44,710 nucleotides of DNA from a virus, in IMG/VR virus record IMGVR_UViG_3300024352_000042, positions 1 through 44,710 of that record, one strand, 5' to 3'. This document shows, piece after piece, positions 15,594 through 24,760 of this stretch. The translations under genes and the position numbers were made by a program. Within the stretch, counting starts at the first letter, position 1. Every line of letters starts with the position of its first letter. Under the pieces are notes generated by a model. The model was not told the DNA's origin and ran no database searches. It saw only the letters and a list, made by a program, of their open reading frames with translations.

Positions 15594-15830
15594 ATGGAAA
15601 AATCATTTTCTATTGGCGATATAGTAGTTTTAAAATCTGGTGGATTGCCAATGACTGTATTAAATATACATCCTGAATCTCAAGAAGTTTTGGTTGCTTA
15701 TTTTGATTTGGATGGTAATGTTATGCGTGATGGTTTTCCTCCAGAATCAATTGAATTAAGCGAAACACGATGGGATATAAATTTTTGTGTTGATGTAGAT
15801 CAAGATGAAGATGAAAATGAGTGGGAATAA
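15594..15830 (+). CDS. DUF2158-like small protein
   Basis: A 78-residue protein with FSIGDIVVLKSGGLPMTV and a WFD-like region (AYFDLDGNVMRDGFPPESI), the pattern of DUF2158/YodC-like proteins. These are small β-barrels of unknown function, frequent in phages and bacteria. The tail is strongly acidic. It starts 4 bases after the radical SAM stop. Confidence 0.75.
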   Translation: MEKSFSIGDIVVLKSGGLPMTVLNIHPESQEVLVAYFDLDGNVMRDGFPPESIELSETRWDINFCVDVDQDEDENEWE

Positions 15831-15832
15831 AT

Positions 15833-16213
15833 ATGCCTACATATGAATATAAATGCGATGCTTGTCAACACTCTTTTGAAATAGAACAAAGCATTCATTC
15901 AAAACATAAAAAAACATGCCCTAAATGCAAGAAGAAGAAATTATATCAAGTATTTGGAACTCCCTATGTTTATTGTTATAATGTTACTACAATAGGACAA
16001 TGGGCAGAAAAAAACGCAAAAACCAAAGGAAAAGGAAAAGACCAAAAATCAATGCGAGAAAAAATCGCAGACGCTGGAATACAAAAAAAAGAAAGCGTAG
16101 GAAATAAACCTTGGTGGAGATCTGGTGAAGTTAAAGGATTGCAAAAAATGGATAAGCCATTAGATTTAAAAAAAGTTAAAGATACAAAAAAATATATAGA
16201 GGAAGGAAAATGA
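15833..16213 (+). CDS. FmdB-type zinc-ribbon protein
   Basis: A 126-residue protein beginning MPTYEYKCDACQHSFE, the hallmark of the FmdB/CxxC-CxxC zinc-ribbon family, with the second knuckle CPKC. I start at the ATG at 15833 (MPTYEY), not at an in-frame ATG four codons earlier. The C-terminal two-thirds are Lys-rich and predicted disordered or helical. Family members are often called regulatory proteins, but the function is poorly known. Confidence 0.75.
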   Translation: MPTYEYKCDACQHSFEIEQSIHSKHKKTCPKCKKKKLYQVFGTPYVYCYNVTTIGQWAEKNAKTKGKGKDQKSMREKIADAGIQKKESVGNKPWWRSGEVKGLQKMDKPLDLKKVKDTKKYIEEGK

Positions 16214-16452
16214 ATAACAATCCATTTAAAATGCCAAAACCAGAAAGTGATCCAACCAAACCACATACAGCTATGATTATTGTTTATTATTCAACACATC
16301 AAAAAGATGAACAAAATAGAGTTAGTGGAATTCCTATAGAATATCAACACAAAGAATTTTATATTAACGCAGAAGATAAGTCTATTTGTGATAGAAAAGT
16401 TGGCGAACTACTAGAAATGATTGGTGGACTATGCTCAAAAGAACCGAAATAA
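16210..16452 (+). CDS. hypothetical protein
   Basis: An 80-residue protein with a Pro-rich start and a β-strand (HTAMIIVYYSTH). First of six overlapping unknown genes that lead to recA. It overlaps its predecessor by four bases and its successor by 22. Not recognised. Confidence 0.6.
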   Translation: MNNNPFKMPKPESDPTKPHTAMIIVYYSTHQKDEQNRVSGIPIEYQHKEFYINAEDKSICDRKVGELLEMIGGLCSKEPK

Positions 16453-16760
16453 ATATTGGGTCAGAACCAGTACTAAGTGACAATGGACATGTATATTTAA
16501 GCTGCTCTTCTTGCAATAAGAAGTTAGTAGATTTATTTATTGTTAAAAAAGACGACACCTTGAATTGGAAAACAGTAGCAAAATGTTGTTACTGTGGCGA
16601 TAAATCTTTTATTACAGAAGTAAGCGGTATGTTTAGACCTTGTGGAATAATGGAAATATCAGAAAAAGATCCAGACGAATCAAAAATGATAACAGAATTA
16701 ACAAATGTAAAAACAGAAAATGACATAATTGTTTTTTATACAGTAAAGGCTAAAAAATGA
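16431..16760 (+). CDS. zinc-ribbon hypothetical protein
   Basis: A 109-residue protein with two cysteine knuckles, CSSC and CCYCG, about 24 residues apart, so a likely zinc ribbon. The rest is β-rich. The start overlaps the upstream gene, and the stop overlaps the next start by four bases (ATGA). Confidence 0.6.
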   Translation: MLKRTEINIGSEPVLSDNGHVYLSCSSCNKKLVDLFIVKKDDTLNWKTVAKCCYCGDKSFITEVSGMFRPCGIMEISEKDPDESKMITELTNVKTENDIIVFYTVKAKK

Positions 16761-17101
16761 ACGAAGAATATATAGATCACAAAACAAATGTTACTGGTGT
16801 TAACTTTGAAAATAAAGAAGTTAATCCACAAGATTGGTCTTGTGTTGCTAAAGTATCTACAACTGAACCAAGTAATCTAACAAGATTCTTTATTCGTGTT
16901 TGCACAGACGGACCAGATAATGGTTTGTTTTATAATCCTTTAGTGCATCCACAATCAGATTTAAAAAGATTTGATGCTTTTAAGGGCAGAAAGAGATTTG
17001 ATTTCAAATCAGTTAATAAAGAATCTTACGACTTATACCTAGACTTCTTACAAACTAAAAATCCAAGTTTGTTAAAAAACGCAGAAAGGATGAGTGTTTA
17101 A
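16757..17101 (+). CDS. hypothetical protein
   Basis: A 114-residue protein with no recognised motif. LTRFFIRVCTDGPDNGLFYNP looks like the conserved core. It is part of the tightly coupled string before recA, sharing four bases with the previous gene and one base with the next (TAATG). Confidence 0.6.
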   Translation: MNEEYIDHKTNVTGVNFENKEVNPQDWSCVAKVSTTEPSNLTRFFIRVCTDGPDNGLFYNPLVHPQSDLKRFDAFKGRKRFDFKSVNKESYDLYLDFLQTKNPSLLKNAERMSV

Positions 17102-17394
17102 TGGCTAAGAAAAAAAGTTTACAATTAAATGATGTGCAAAAAATTATCATAGAAAAGTGTTGTGATCAACTAACATTAGAACAACTTTCAGAAGTATTTA
17201 ATTTTCATCCAGATGTTATAAAAGATTTTTATGATAAATCGAATAAGAAGAAAAGTCTTAAATTTGATGAAAAAAATGGATCTGTTTCTATGACACAGGC
17301 ACAATCTATGAATGACGATGCAATAAAGCATGAAAATCATAGCATTTTTAATTCGCCTAAATACAAAGATTGCATTCACAGGACTGATCAATGA
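17101..17394 (+). CDS. hypothetical protein, possible HTH
   Basis: A 97-residue Lys-rich protein. Residues 10-45 (IIIEKCCDQLTLEQLSEVFN, then HPDVIKDFY) could form a helix-turn-helix, by pattern only. The C-terminal part is Ser/Asn-rich. It is linked by TAATG and ATGA overlaps to its neighbours. Confidence 0.55.
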   Translation: MAKKKSLQLNDVQKIIIEKCCDQLTLEQLSEVFNFHPDVIKDFYDKSNKKKSLKFDEKNGSVSMTQAQSMNDDAIKHENHSIFNSPKYKDCIHRTDQ

Positions 17395-17837
17395 TAACAT
17401 TTGTAGAAGATGATTACATACAGCACCAAAACATTGTAAGTGCTCAATGGATAGCTGAATTAAGCGATGGAACTACAGTTTATCAAGATGATGGACATCC
17501 AGAAAGAAGCAATCAATCATCTTGGTTAAGACTTTCAATGTATTTAAAGCAAACTAGATTAAATATAGTTTCTTTAAAACTAAGATACAGATCAAATATA
17601 GCAGACACATTACCAAAAAATGCTGAAGGTTATTTTTTTTCTAATATGATGTACTCTGTATTTGGATCTCATAGTGGAAGCTGTTATGTAATTGGTTATA
17701 AAGATGGCAATATAATTAAAACAGAAGACTGGCTTGTGCCGAACTTGACTTTGTTAAAAACAGATCAAAGAGAACTTATATTTAATGATTTTTTAATAGT
17801 GAATAATCATGGAAGACCAATACAACAAGAGAACTGA
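17391..17837 (+). CDS. conserved phage protein of unknown function
   Basis: A 148-residue protein. WIAELSDGTTVYQDDGHPE and SSWLRLSMYLKQT, followed by LKLRYRSN, form a pattern I recall from phage genes near recombination functions, without an assigned activity. It starts at an ATGA overlap and ends inside the next gene. Confidence 0.6.
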   Translation: MITFVEDDYIQHQNIVSAQWIAELSDGTTVYQDDGHPERSNQSSWLRLSMYLKQTRLNIVSLKLRYRSNIADTLPKNAEGYFFSNMMYSVFGSHSGSCYVIGYKDGNIIKTEDWLVPNLTLLKTDQRELIFNDFLIVNNHGRPIQQEN

Positions 17838-18249
17838 AAAAAGATCATTTGAATCAAGATTTGGTGGCGGTTGGATTTCTGCTGCACAATATCTAGCAGA
17901 AACAATGTGTGCGAGAAACGCAAAGTTTAACCGCACAGAATTACCACCAAGATTTTGGAATGATAAACCTTGGAAAAGTTATTATCTTTATCAGATAAAG
18001 CTTGCTAATTCTTTGTTGAAGAACTACTCTCATCAAATAATTTTTCAGGCATTGAGAACGCCAAATGGCGTAAAAGTTATATCATTAAAATCTCCATACT
18101 TGAAAAGGGAAATACAATTCATAGAAAAGAAAAATAGCCAACAGCAAATAACCAAAACAGAAGCTTCTGAAATGGAACAGAAATCAACTTTTGTGCAAAA
18201 GAAATCTCTTAAAAGAAAGCTAGAGGAATTAGATGGCAAAGAAGAGTGA
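17809..18249 (+). CDS. conserved phage protein next to recA
   Basis: A 146-residue basic protein. GGGWISAAQYLAETMCAR, LPPRFWNDKPW and a helix ending in LLKNY suggest a compact α/β domain; the C-terminus is Lys/Gln-rich. The fixed position just before RecA, with a 17-base overlap, suggests a recombination or replication role, as inference only. Confidence 0.6.
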   Translation: MEDQYNKRTEKRSFESRFGGGWISAAQYLAETMCARNAKFNRTELPPRFWNDKPWKSYYLYQIKLANSLLKNYSHQIIFQALRTPNGVKVISLKSPYLKREIQFIEKKNSQQQITKTEASEMEQKSTFVQKKSLKRKLEELDGKEE

Positions 18250-19285
18250 AAAAATAGATAGCAAAAGCGAAGACTATCTTGAAAGAGTAATGGCCGAAGT
18301 TAATAAGCAATATGCTGATGGAGTGGCTATTACTGCTGACAATTTATTAGATAATCCACCAGAAGTTGTTCCTGTAAGTCCTGCATTGGATTTAGGGCTA
18401 CACGGAGGAATTCCAGAAGGTTCTTGGGTTACATGCAGTGGTCATCCAAAAACAGGCAAGACTCTAACCTCGTTATCTTTTGCTGCTGAATGTCAAAAAC
18501 AAGGAAGGCATGTTTATTATTTAAATATTGAAGGCCGTTTAAAGTCCATGAACATTCATGGAATTGATGGTTTAGACCCAAAGAAATTAACTATATACCG
18601 TTCTGTTCCTGAGAAGATTCTTACGGCCAAAGATTATTTAAATCTTGCCATGAAAGCCATTCAGACACATCCAAGATCATTGATTATCATTGACTCTGTA
18701 AGTTCGCTTTGTGATGAACGAGAAATGGATGAAGGTATTGGTTATGAAAATCGTGGTTCTGGAAATAAAATGTTTGCTGGTTTTTGTAGACAGGCATCAA
18801 ATTTAGTTCCGATTCAAAAAGTTATAGTCTGGTCTATTATGCACTTGACTCAAAACCAAGGTATGTTTGGTGGATTTATAGAAAAAGGATCAAGAGCATT
18901 GCAATATCAAGCAGATGTACAATTGAGGGTGAAATACGATAAAGCTTGGAATGTAAATCAAGAAGGCAAAGAAGTTCAAATTGGTCAGCAAGTACATTGG
19001 CTAATTGAATCTTGTGCTTTAGGATCTCCAGGCATGGAGATAGACAGTTATATTAGATATGGTGTTGGCATTGATAAAACATTTGAAATCATAAATTTAG
19101 GCATGGAACTTGGGCTTATAATCAAGTCTGGTGCTTGGATGAATATGGACTTCTTAAAAAGACATATTAAAGAAGATGAAATACCAAAAGTTCAAGGTGC
19201 TGAAAAACTTTACAAGTTGTTAAAAGAAAAGCCAGAGTGGCTATCTCTTTTGCAAAAAGAAATCAATGACATACTAAGACCATGA
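18233..19285 (+). CDS. RecA/UvsX-like recombinase
   Basis: A 350-residue RecA-fold ATPase. Walker A is GHPKTGKT (residues 70-77), Walker B is RSLIIIDSVSSL, and a RecA-type segment VIVWSIMHLTQNQG follows. It would form filaments on ssDNA and drive strand exchange in phage recombination and replication restart. The C-terminal part (about 100 residues) differs from cellular RecA and is closer to phage forms. It heads a recombination/replication string: PD-(D/E)XK nuclease, candidate mediator, helicase, primase. Confidence 0.88.
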   Translation: MAKKSEKIDSKSEDYLERVMAEVNKQYADGVAITADNLLDNPPEVVPVSPALDLGLHGGIPEGSWVTCSGHPKTGKTLTSLSFAAECQKQGRHVYYLNIEGRLKSMNIHGIDGLDPKKLTIYRSVPEKILTAKDYLNLAMKAIQTHPRSLIIIDSVSSLCDEREMDEGIGYENRGSGNKMFAGFCRQASNLVPIQKVIVWSIMHLTQNQGMFGGFIEKGSRALQYQADVQLRVKYDKAWNVNQEGKEVQIGQQVHWLIESCALGSPGMEIDSYIRYGVGIDKTFEIINLGMELGLIIKSGAWMNMDFLKRHIKEDEIPKVQGAEKLYKLLKEKPEWLSLLQKEINDILRP

Positions 19286-19683
19286 AAGTAATTGGACTAG
19301 ATGGCAAAGAATATTCTTGGTCTATATGGGGAAAATCTTCTGATTCTCAGCAAAAATCTTCCTATCATTTAAAGGCAAGAGATTTGTTAAAAAAGCTTTT
19401 TCCTATAGATAGAATTTTAGAAGAAGTATATTTGCCGGGCTGTGATAGTTTATATGCCGACTTCTTTCTTCCTTTACGGAAGTTAATAGTTGAGGTTCAT
19501 GGAGAACAACACTATAAATACATACCATTTTTTCATGGTAATAAATTAAACTTTGCTAAGTCTCAACTAAGAGATAGAAATAAAAAGCTTTTTTGTGAAC
19601 AGAATGGAATTAAATATATAGATTTACCATACGAAGAGAGCGAAGATGAGTGGAGAAACAGAATTTTGGAACATAAACTGTAA
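19282..19683 (+). CDS. PD-(D/E)XK nuclease-like protein
   Basis: A 133-residue protein with YADFFLPLRKLIVEVHGEQH, a compact nuclease core with D and E-x-H/G on successive strands, as in Vsr-like or restriction-fold nucleases. A helix with QLRDRNKKLFCEQNGI and the strand KYIDLP follow, also typical. It overlaps recA by four bases, so a role in recombination, for example resolving or trimming DNA, is plausible. It could also be a captured homing-type domain without its DNA-binding part. Confidence 0.7.
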   Translation: MKVIGLDGKEYSWSIWGKSSDSQQKSSYHLKARDLLKKLFPIDRILEEVYLPGCDSLYADFFLPLRKLIVEVHGEQHYKYIPFFHGNKLNFAKSQLRDRNKKLFCEQNGIKYIDLPYEESEDEWRNRILEHKL

Positions 19684-20155
19684 TAAAGAATTTTTTGATT
19701 CTTTGTATAATCCTTTTGAAGAATCTTTGGGTTTAAATTACACTCCAGACTCTCCAAATGAATGTATGAAATTATTAAACATACCTTTAGAAAAGTTAAG
19801 GGTTATGTCTTCTGAGCAGTGTGGCGAAGCAGCTTTGCTTTTGCACAATTTTTCTTTTAGACTTACAAAAGAAATCAGTTCTAAAAAAGCTTTATTGAAT
19901 TATTATAAAGAATGTTTTTTTAAAACCATAGGCAAATATGTCGGTGAAATTAGATATTTATCTACAGAAGAAAGACTTGCAATAGCAGCTGATCAAGATG
20001 ATTTTGCCAAGAAATTAAAATTTCAAATGGCCAAATTACAATATATTATTGATAGAGTAGAATATCTGCCGATGAAAGTTGATAAAGTTGCAGACATGTT
20101 TAACAGTTTACAAATAGCTAGGAGAAATAGAAATGACAATAATCGATCTTCTTAA
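19646..20155 (+). CDS. helical protein, candidate recombination mediator
   Basis: A 169-residue mostly helical protein. SSEQCGEAALLLHNFSFRL and the following Lys/Glu-rich helices (LLNYYKECFFKTIGKYVGE) resemble a small phage family located beside recombinases. By position it could play the UvsY role of loading the recombinase on SSB-coated DNA. Sequence similarity to UvsY is not evident, so this is inference. It overlaps both neighbours. Confidence 0.5.
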   Translation: MSGETEFWNINCNKEFFDSLYNPFEESLGLNYTPDSPNECMKLLNIPLEKLRVMSSEQCGEAALLLHNFSFRLTKEISSKKALLNYYKECFFKTIGKYVGEIRYLSTEERLAIAADQDDFAKKLKFQMAKLQYIIDRVEYLPMKVDKVADMFNSLQIARRNRNDNNRSS

Positions 20156-20537
20156 CAAGGCAATACAAGAACAAGACTTTATATATGTTGAACAAGCGTT
20201 ATCAACATTAATCGGAACTAATGTTTCGGAAAAACCGGTAAAGAAAAAAACAGTAAAGAAAACTAAAGTTGAGTCGAATAAGAGTTCTGGAAGTGATTTT
20301 GTTAATAAATTTGTGGATGATTTAAGCATTCATCCAGAATTAATAAGCAAAACACCAAAGAAGATTAAAAAGCAGCACAGACCTGAATTTGTTCCAAATA
20401 CTGTAGATGCTAGTTGCAGTAAATGTGGAGCAAAAGAAATTGTAGATAAAGATGAAATTAATTCTTTATCAAGGTTGGCCGAAGGTCAATACGCATTTAC
20501 ATGTGCTAAATGTCTTAAAAGGAATATATCAAGATGA
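20133..20537 (+). CDS. zinc-ribbon protein of unknown function
   Basis: A 134-residue protein with a helical N-terminus, a Lys-rich linker (VKKKTVKKTKVES) and a C-terminal zinc ribbon (CSKCG and CAKC). A strong AGGAGAAATAG site precedes the ATG. Located between the candidate mediator and the helicase, it may bind DNA or a replication protein. Its stop overlaps the helicase start (ATGATG). Confidence 0.6.
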   Translation: MTIIDLLNKAIQEQDFIYVEQALSTLIGTNVSEKPVKKKTVKKTKVESNKSSGSDFVNKFVDDLSIHPELISKTPKKIKKQHRPEFVPNTVDASCSKCGAKEIVDKDEINSLSRLAEGQYAFTCAKCLKRNISR

Positions 20538-22015
20538 TGCATGATCCAGCAGCTGAAAGGGCGGTTTTATCTTCTTATTTTCAACATGGCAAAGATGCCT
20601 ATATTGAATCTTGCGATATCATTGACGATGAATGTTTTTTAATAGACTCTAATAAAATAGTTTTTAAATGCTTAAAACATTATTATCAAGATGAAAATAG
20701 CAAAATAGATATTCCAACTTTTTTATCTATAGCCAATTCACTTGGTTATAAAGATTTTTTTGAATCTAAAGACGAAAAAAAGTATTTAAACAGTCTTACT
20801 ATACTTCCTGTAGAATTAAAAAATACAAGAAAATTAGCTTCTAAATTAGCTAAGCTAAAAATAGCTAATAATCTTAAAAAAGAAATAGATATTGCAAGTA
20901 CAGAATTACAAACTGTTACTGGCGATGAAACGCTTTCTTCAATACTTGGAATAGCAGAACAAAGAATATTTGAGTTTACGCTAAATCTTTCAAACTCTGA
21001 AGATTCTACGCCAAAAGTTATTGGCGATGGATTAGATGAATATGTTGAACACTTAGAAAATAACCCAATTACACAAATAGGTATACCAAGTGGTTTTCCT
21101 ATATACGATCAATGTATTGGAGGTGGGTTCAGGCCAGGAAGCGTAAATGTTATAGGTGCTAGAATGAAGACAGGAAAATCATTCTTTGGAGATGCAGTTG
21201 CCTTAAATGTTGCAGATAAAAATATTCCTGTTTTAGTTTTAGATACAGAAATGTCAAATAAAGATCATTGGCATAGAATGCTGGCTTGCCTCTCTGGAGT
21301 TAAAATAAATGATATTGAAAGTGGTAAATATTCTCAAATAGCAGAATCTAAAAACAGAATTCATCAAGCAAAAGAAAAGCTAAAGTCTATTCCTTATTTT
21401 TACAAATCAATAGCTGGACAACCTTTTGAAGAAACATCTTCTATTATGAGAAGGTGGATAATGCAAAAAGTTGGTTTAGATGAAAATGGATTAGCAAAAC
21501 CATGTTTAGTTATTTTTGATTACATTAAACTAATGAGCGATGATTCTATATCTAAAAACATAGCTGAATATCAAGCTTTAGGATTTTTGATGACTTCTTT
21601 GCATAACTTCTGTGTAAAATATGGAGTTCCATGTTTAGCTTTTACTCAATTAAATCGTGATGGTATAAACAGAGAAGATACCGATGTAGCTTCTGGATCA
21701 GACAGAATATTATGGTTATGTAGTAATTTTTCTATATATAAAAGAAAATCTGAGGAAGAATTAGCCGAAGAAGAAGCTGCTGTTAATGGCAAAAGGTATA
21801 ATTTAAAACTCATACCAATTGTCAGTAGGCATGGCAGTGGATTATCGCAAGGCGATTATATTAATGTTTTGGCTGAGTATGAATTTGGCAGAATTAAAGA
21901 AGGCCCAACAAGAAACAACTTCCATTCTTTGAGAAATACAAATACTGGATTTACTGTTTCTGAAGAGGTATTAAGAAATGAACCAATTGACTTTTTTGGA
22001 TCAGACGAAGATTAA
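20534..22015 (+). CDS. replicative DNA helicase, DnaB-like
   Basis: A 493-residue protein with the DnaB layout: an N-terminal helical domain beginning HDPAAERAVLSSYFQ, then a RecA-like C-terminal motor. Walker A is GARMKTGKS (about residues 208-216), Walker B is CLVIFDYIKLM, and FTQLNRDG matches the Q/R motif region. It would unwind the fork as a hexamer. It is immediately followed by, and overlaps by 38 bases, the primase gene, so both form the primosome. Confidence 0.9.
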   Translation: MMHDPAAERAVLSSYFQHGKDAYIESCDIIDDECFLIDSNKIVFKCLKHYYQDENSKIDIPTFLSIANSLGYKDFFESKDEKKYLNSLTILPVELKNTRKLASKLAKLKIANNLKKEIDIASTELQTVTGDETLSSILGIAEQRIFEFTLNLSNSEDSTPKVIGDGLDEYVEHLENNPITQIGIPSGFPIYDQCIGGGFRPGSVNVIGARMKTGKSFFGDAVALNVADKNIPVLVLDTEMSNKDHWHRMLACLSGVKINDIESGKYSQIAESKNRIHQAKEKLKSIPYFYKSIAGQPFEETSSIMRRWIMQKVGLDENGLAKPCLVIFDYIKLMSDDSISKNIAEYQALGFLMTSLHNFCVKYGVPCLAFTQLNRDGINREDTDVASGSDRILWLCSNFSIYKRKSEEELAEEEAAVNGKRYNLKLIPIVSRHGSGLSQGDYINVLAEYEFGRIKEGPTRNNFHSLRNTNTGFTVSEEVLRNEPIDFFGSDED

Positions 22016-23090
22016 CTTCATATCTGAAAAGATTTTTGAAAATATTCAAGTCTTTTTAGAAATGTTTGATGTTAAATATAAGAATATTAATAATTATATT
22101 TCTGGTCCATGTCCAATACATGGCGGAGATAATCCTACTGCATTTTGTATGTATTTAGATGGAAACACATTAAAAGGTAATTGGTGTTGTTACACACATC
22201 ATTGCGAAGAAGTTTTTAAACCAACTCCATTTGGTTTTATTCGTGGTGTTTTATCTAACAGAGAAAATAATTGGACTGGCCAAGCAAAAGATATCAAATA
22301 CAGTTTTGGTAAAACATATGATTTTTGCCAATCTATTTTAAAAATAAATGAATCAGATATTCCAGAGCTTAGCGATATTGAAAAAAAGAAGTTTTGTAAT
22401 GACATGAAAATTTTTGAAAAGAAAAAGAAGCATTTTAAAGGCTGGAATCTTCATAATGTAATTTCAAGTATGATAATTCCATCTCCATATTTTTTAAGTC
22501 GTGGATATAAACAAGAAACATTGGAACATTTTTCAGTAGGTGTTCCTAAGAATAATGATGGCATATTTAAAGATAGATCAATTGTTCCTGTAATAGATAG
22601 AGATGGAATACATGTTGTCGGTTTTACCGGCAGATCAAACTACGAGAAATGCGATAAATGCAATCAATATCATCAGGCTTCATGCAATTCTAAAAATCCT
22701 AAATATATATATTCAAAATGGGCAAATAACAGTGGTTTTGCAAAAGAAAGGTATTTATACAACTTACATAATGCTTTGAACGCAGCTAAGTTCAATAAAA
22801 CGCTTATTATATGCGAAGGGCCAGGAGATGTTTGGTCTTTGCACGAAAAAGGTATAGAAAATGCGGTTGCTATCTTTGGTATATCTTTAACGGATTCTCA
22901 ACAAATTATCCTAGAAACATGTGATATAACAAAGATTATCTTGTTGTTAGATAATGATGAAGCTGGTATAAATGCTAAACAAAAGATTAAGTCTTTGCTC
23001 AGTAGATTTTTTAATGTTACTATTCCTATTTATGAAGGCAAAGACCCTGGATCTACCACATCAGATTTAAGGAATATTTGTAATGTGTAA
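21978..23090 (+). CDS. DNA primase, DnaG-like
   Basis: A 370-residue primase. The CHC2-like zinc module is at about residues 44-75 (CPIHGG, then WCCYTHHCE). The TOPRIM catalytic region is in the C-terminal third, with LIICEGPGDVWSL (conserved Glu) and ILLLDNDEAG (D-x-D). It makes RNA primers at the fork. The C-terminal helicase-interaction domain of cellular DnaG is absent. The start lies inside the helicase gene. Confidence 0.88.
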   Translation: MNQLTFLDQTKINFISEKIFENIQVFLEMFDVKYKNINNYISGPCPIHGGDNPTAFCMYLDGNTLKGNWCCYTHHCEEVFKPTPFGFIRGVLSNRENNWTGQAKDIKYSFGKTYDFCQSILKINESDIPELSDIEKKKFCNDMKIFEKKKKHFKGWNLHNVISSMIIPSPYFLSRGYKQETLEHFSVGVPKNNDGIFKDRSIVPVIDRDGIHVVGFTGRSNYEKCDKCNQYHQASCNSKNPKYIYSKWANNSGFAKERYLYNLHNALNAAKFNKTLIICEGPGDVWSLHEKGIENAVAIFGISLTDSQQIILETCDITKIILLLDNDEAGINAKQKIKSLLSRFFNVTIPIYEGKDPGSTTSDLRNICNV

Positions 23091-23745
23091 AATACTTGGA
23101 ATAAGTGGCAAAAAAGGTGCTGGAAAAGATACTTTAGCTAATTCTTTTTATAATCATTGTAAATTTGTTTTGGGCAAAAAAGTTGAAATTATTCCTTTTG
23201 CTTCTGCTTTAAAAGAAACATGTTGTAATTTATTTAGCATAAAAAAACAAAATATCTATGGATCAGAAGAGGATAAAAACAAAAAAACTGCATATAAATG
23301 GTCTGATATGCCGGGATTTATTGCTAAAGATATGTATTTTAAGCTAGAAAAAAGTGGAATTTATCCAGAAGAATTAAATCTCTTTACAAGAGAAGATTCC
23401 GAAATGTCAGCTAGAGAATTTTTGCAATTTTTTGGAACAGAAGTTTGCAGAAAAATTAAAGATCAAGTTCATATACAATCTGTATTTAATAAAATAAATT
23501 CATCTAAGAAAGATTTTTTTATTATACCAGATGTTAGATTTGAAAACGAAGTTAAATCTATTCAACAAAACGGTGGCATAGTAGTTAGATTAAAAAGAGA
23601 AATATCAGAAGATAACCATTCTTCAGAAAAAGTCTTAGATACATTCAATGAATTTGATTTAGTTATAGACAATTCAAAGTTGAGTGTAGAAAAAGAACTT
23701 GCATTGCTTAATAAATTTTTAAGCAAAAAAGGTTGGTTTAAATGA
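23083..23745 (+). CDS. deoxynucleoside monophosphate kinase
   Basis: A 220-residue P-loop kinase resembling T4 gp1. Walker A is GKKGAGKDT (residues 9-17). SAREFLQFFGTE and IIPDVRFENEV are the family's conserved substrate and lid regions. It phosphorylates dNMPs to dNDPs, linking ThyX and RNR products to dNTPs. It overlaps the primase gene by 8 bases and the nuclease by four. Confidence 0.87.
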   Translation: MCKILGISGKKGAGKDTLANSFYNHCKFVLGKKVEIIPFASALKETCCNLFSIKKQNIYGSEEDKNKKTAYKWSDMPGFIAKDMYFKLEKSGIYPEELNLFTREDSEMSAREFLQFFGTEVCRKIKDQVHIQSVFNKINSSKKDFFIIPDVRFENEVKSIQQNGGIVVRLKREISEDNHSSEKVLDTFNEFDLVIDNSKLSVEKELALLNKFLSKKGWFK

Positions 23746-24758
23746 TAATAACTTATCTTAGGTCTTCTTCAGCTGGCTCATTTGAATGGTGTCAGCATAA
23801 ATACTTTTTGACTTATTGTCTTGGATTTAAAGATGATTCAAACAAAAAAGCTGTTAAGGGTAATATAGTTCATAAAGCTTTAGAACTATTAGCCAATAAA
23901 CAACTTTGTTTGCAAACTAAAACTAAAACTTTTTCTGATGATGAATTAAGTTTAGAGTTTGACACTTTGCAAATATGTCCAGAAAAAGCAATTAAATCAG
24001 CTTTTGAATTTTACAGTTTAAAAGAATCTTCTTTTGAATGGACCGAAAAAGATTATAAGGAATGCGATAAATGGATGTGGGATACTTTATTATTTAATGA
24101 CGGAATGTTTTCCCCTCTTAAAAGAAATATAGTTGAGCCAGAAAAGTATTTTGATATAGAGGTTGATAAACCTTGGGCTAAATATGATTTTCGTTTAATG
24201 AATGGAGAAACCGTAACTGGTAATTTAAGATTAAAAGGTACGATGGATTTAATAACTAGAATAGATTCAAAAACAATAGAATATATAGATTGGAAAACCG
24301 GAGAGAGAAAAAACTGGTCAACAGGAAAAGAAAAAGGATACGAAGATCTTTTTGACGATTTTCAACTTCGTTTATATCACTATGCATTAAGTAAAGTTTA
24401 TCCAAACGAAGAAACTATTATAGTTACAATCTTTTTTGTTAAGGCTGGAGGCCCATTCACTATATGTTTTCATAAAGAAGATTTAGAGCAAACCGAAGAA
24501 ATGATTAGAAAAAAGTTTGAATCTATAAAAAGATGTAAAACCCCAGTTAGAATATTAGATATGGGTAGGGATAAATGGAAATGCGATAGATTATGTAAAT
24601 TTTACAAAGACGATTTTGATAATACTGGAATATCAACTTGTCGAAAAATACACGAAGAAATCATTGAGTTAGGTCTTGAAAAAGTATATGCTAAGTATGC
24701 TGATTTTTCTGCTGTAAAACAATATGGTAGTGGTGGTGGTAAAACTAATAGGGAGTAA
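23742..24758 (+). CDS. Cas4/RecB-like PD-(D/E)XK exonuclease
   Basis: A 338-residue nuclease. Core motifs in order: KGNIVHKALE (His), LKGTMDLI (Asp), IEYIDWKTG (E-x-K) and FQLRLYHYAL (Q-x3-Y). Cysteines at the start (EWCQHKY) and in the C-terminal WKCDRLCKF ... STCRK could hold a 4Fe-4S cluster, as in Cas4 and AddB nucleases. Expected role: 5' or 3' end resection for recombination. There is no CRISPR array or other cas gene here, so I read it as a recombination nuclease. Confidence 0.85.
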   Translation: MIITYLRSSSAGSFEWCQHKYFLTYCLGFKDDSNKKAVKGNIVHKALELLANKQLCLQTKTKTFSDDELSLEFDTLQICPEKAIKSAFEFYSLKESSFEWTEKDYKECDKWMWDTLLFNDGMFSPLKRNIVEPEKYFDIEVDKPWAKYDFRLMNGETVTGNLRLKGTMDLITRIDSKTIEYIDWKTGERKNWSTGKEKGYEDLFDDFQLRLYHYALSKVYPNEETIIVTIFFVKAGGPFTICFHKEDLEQTEEMIRKKFESIKRCKTPVRILDMGRDKWKCDRLCKFYKDDFDNTGISTCRKIHEEIIELGLEKVYAKYADFSAVKQYGSGGGKTNRE

Positions 24759-24760
24759 TC

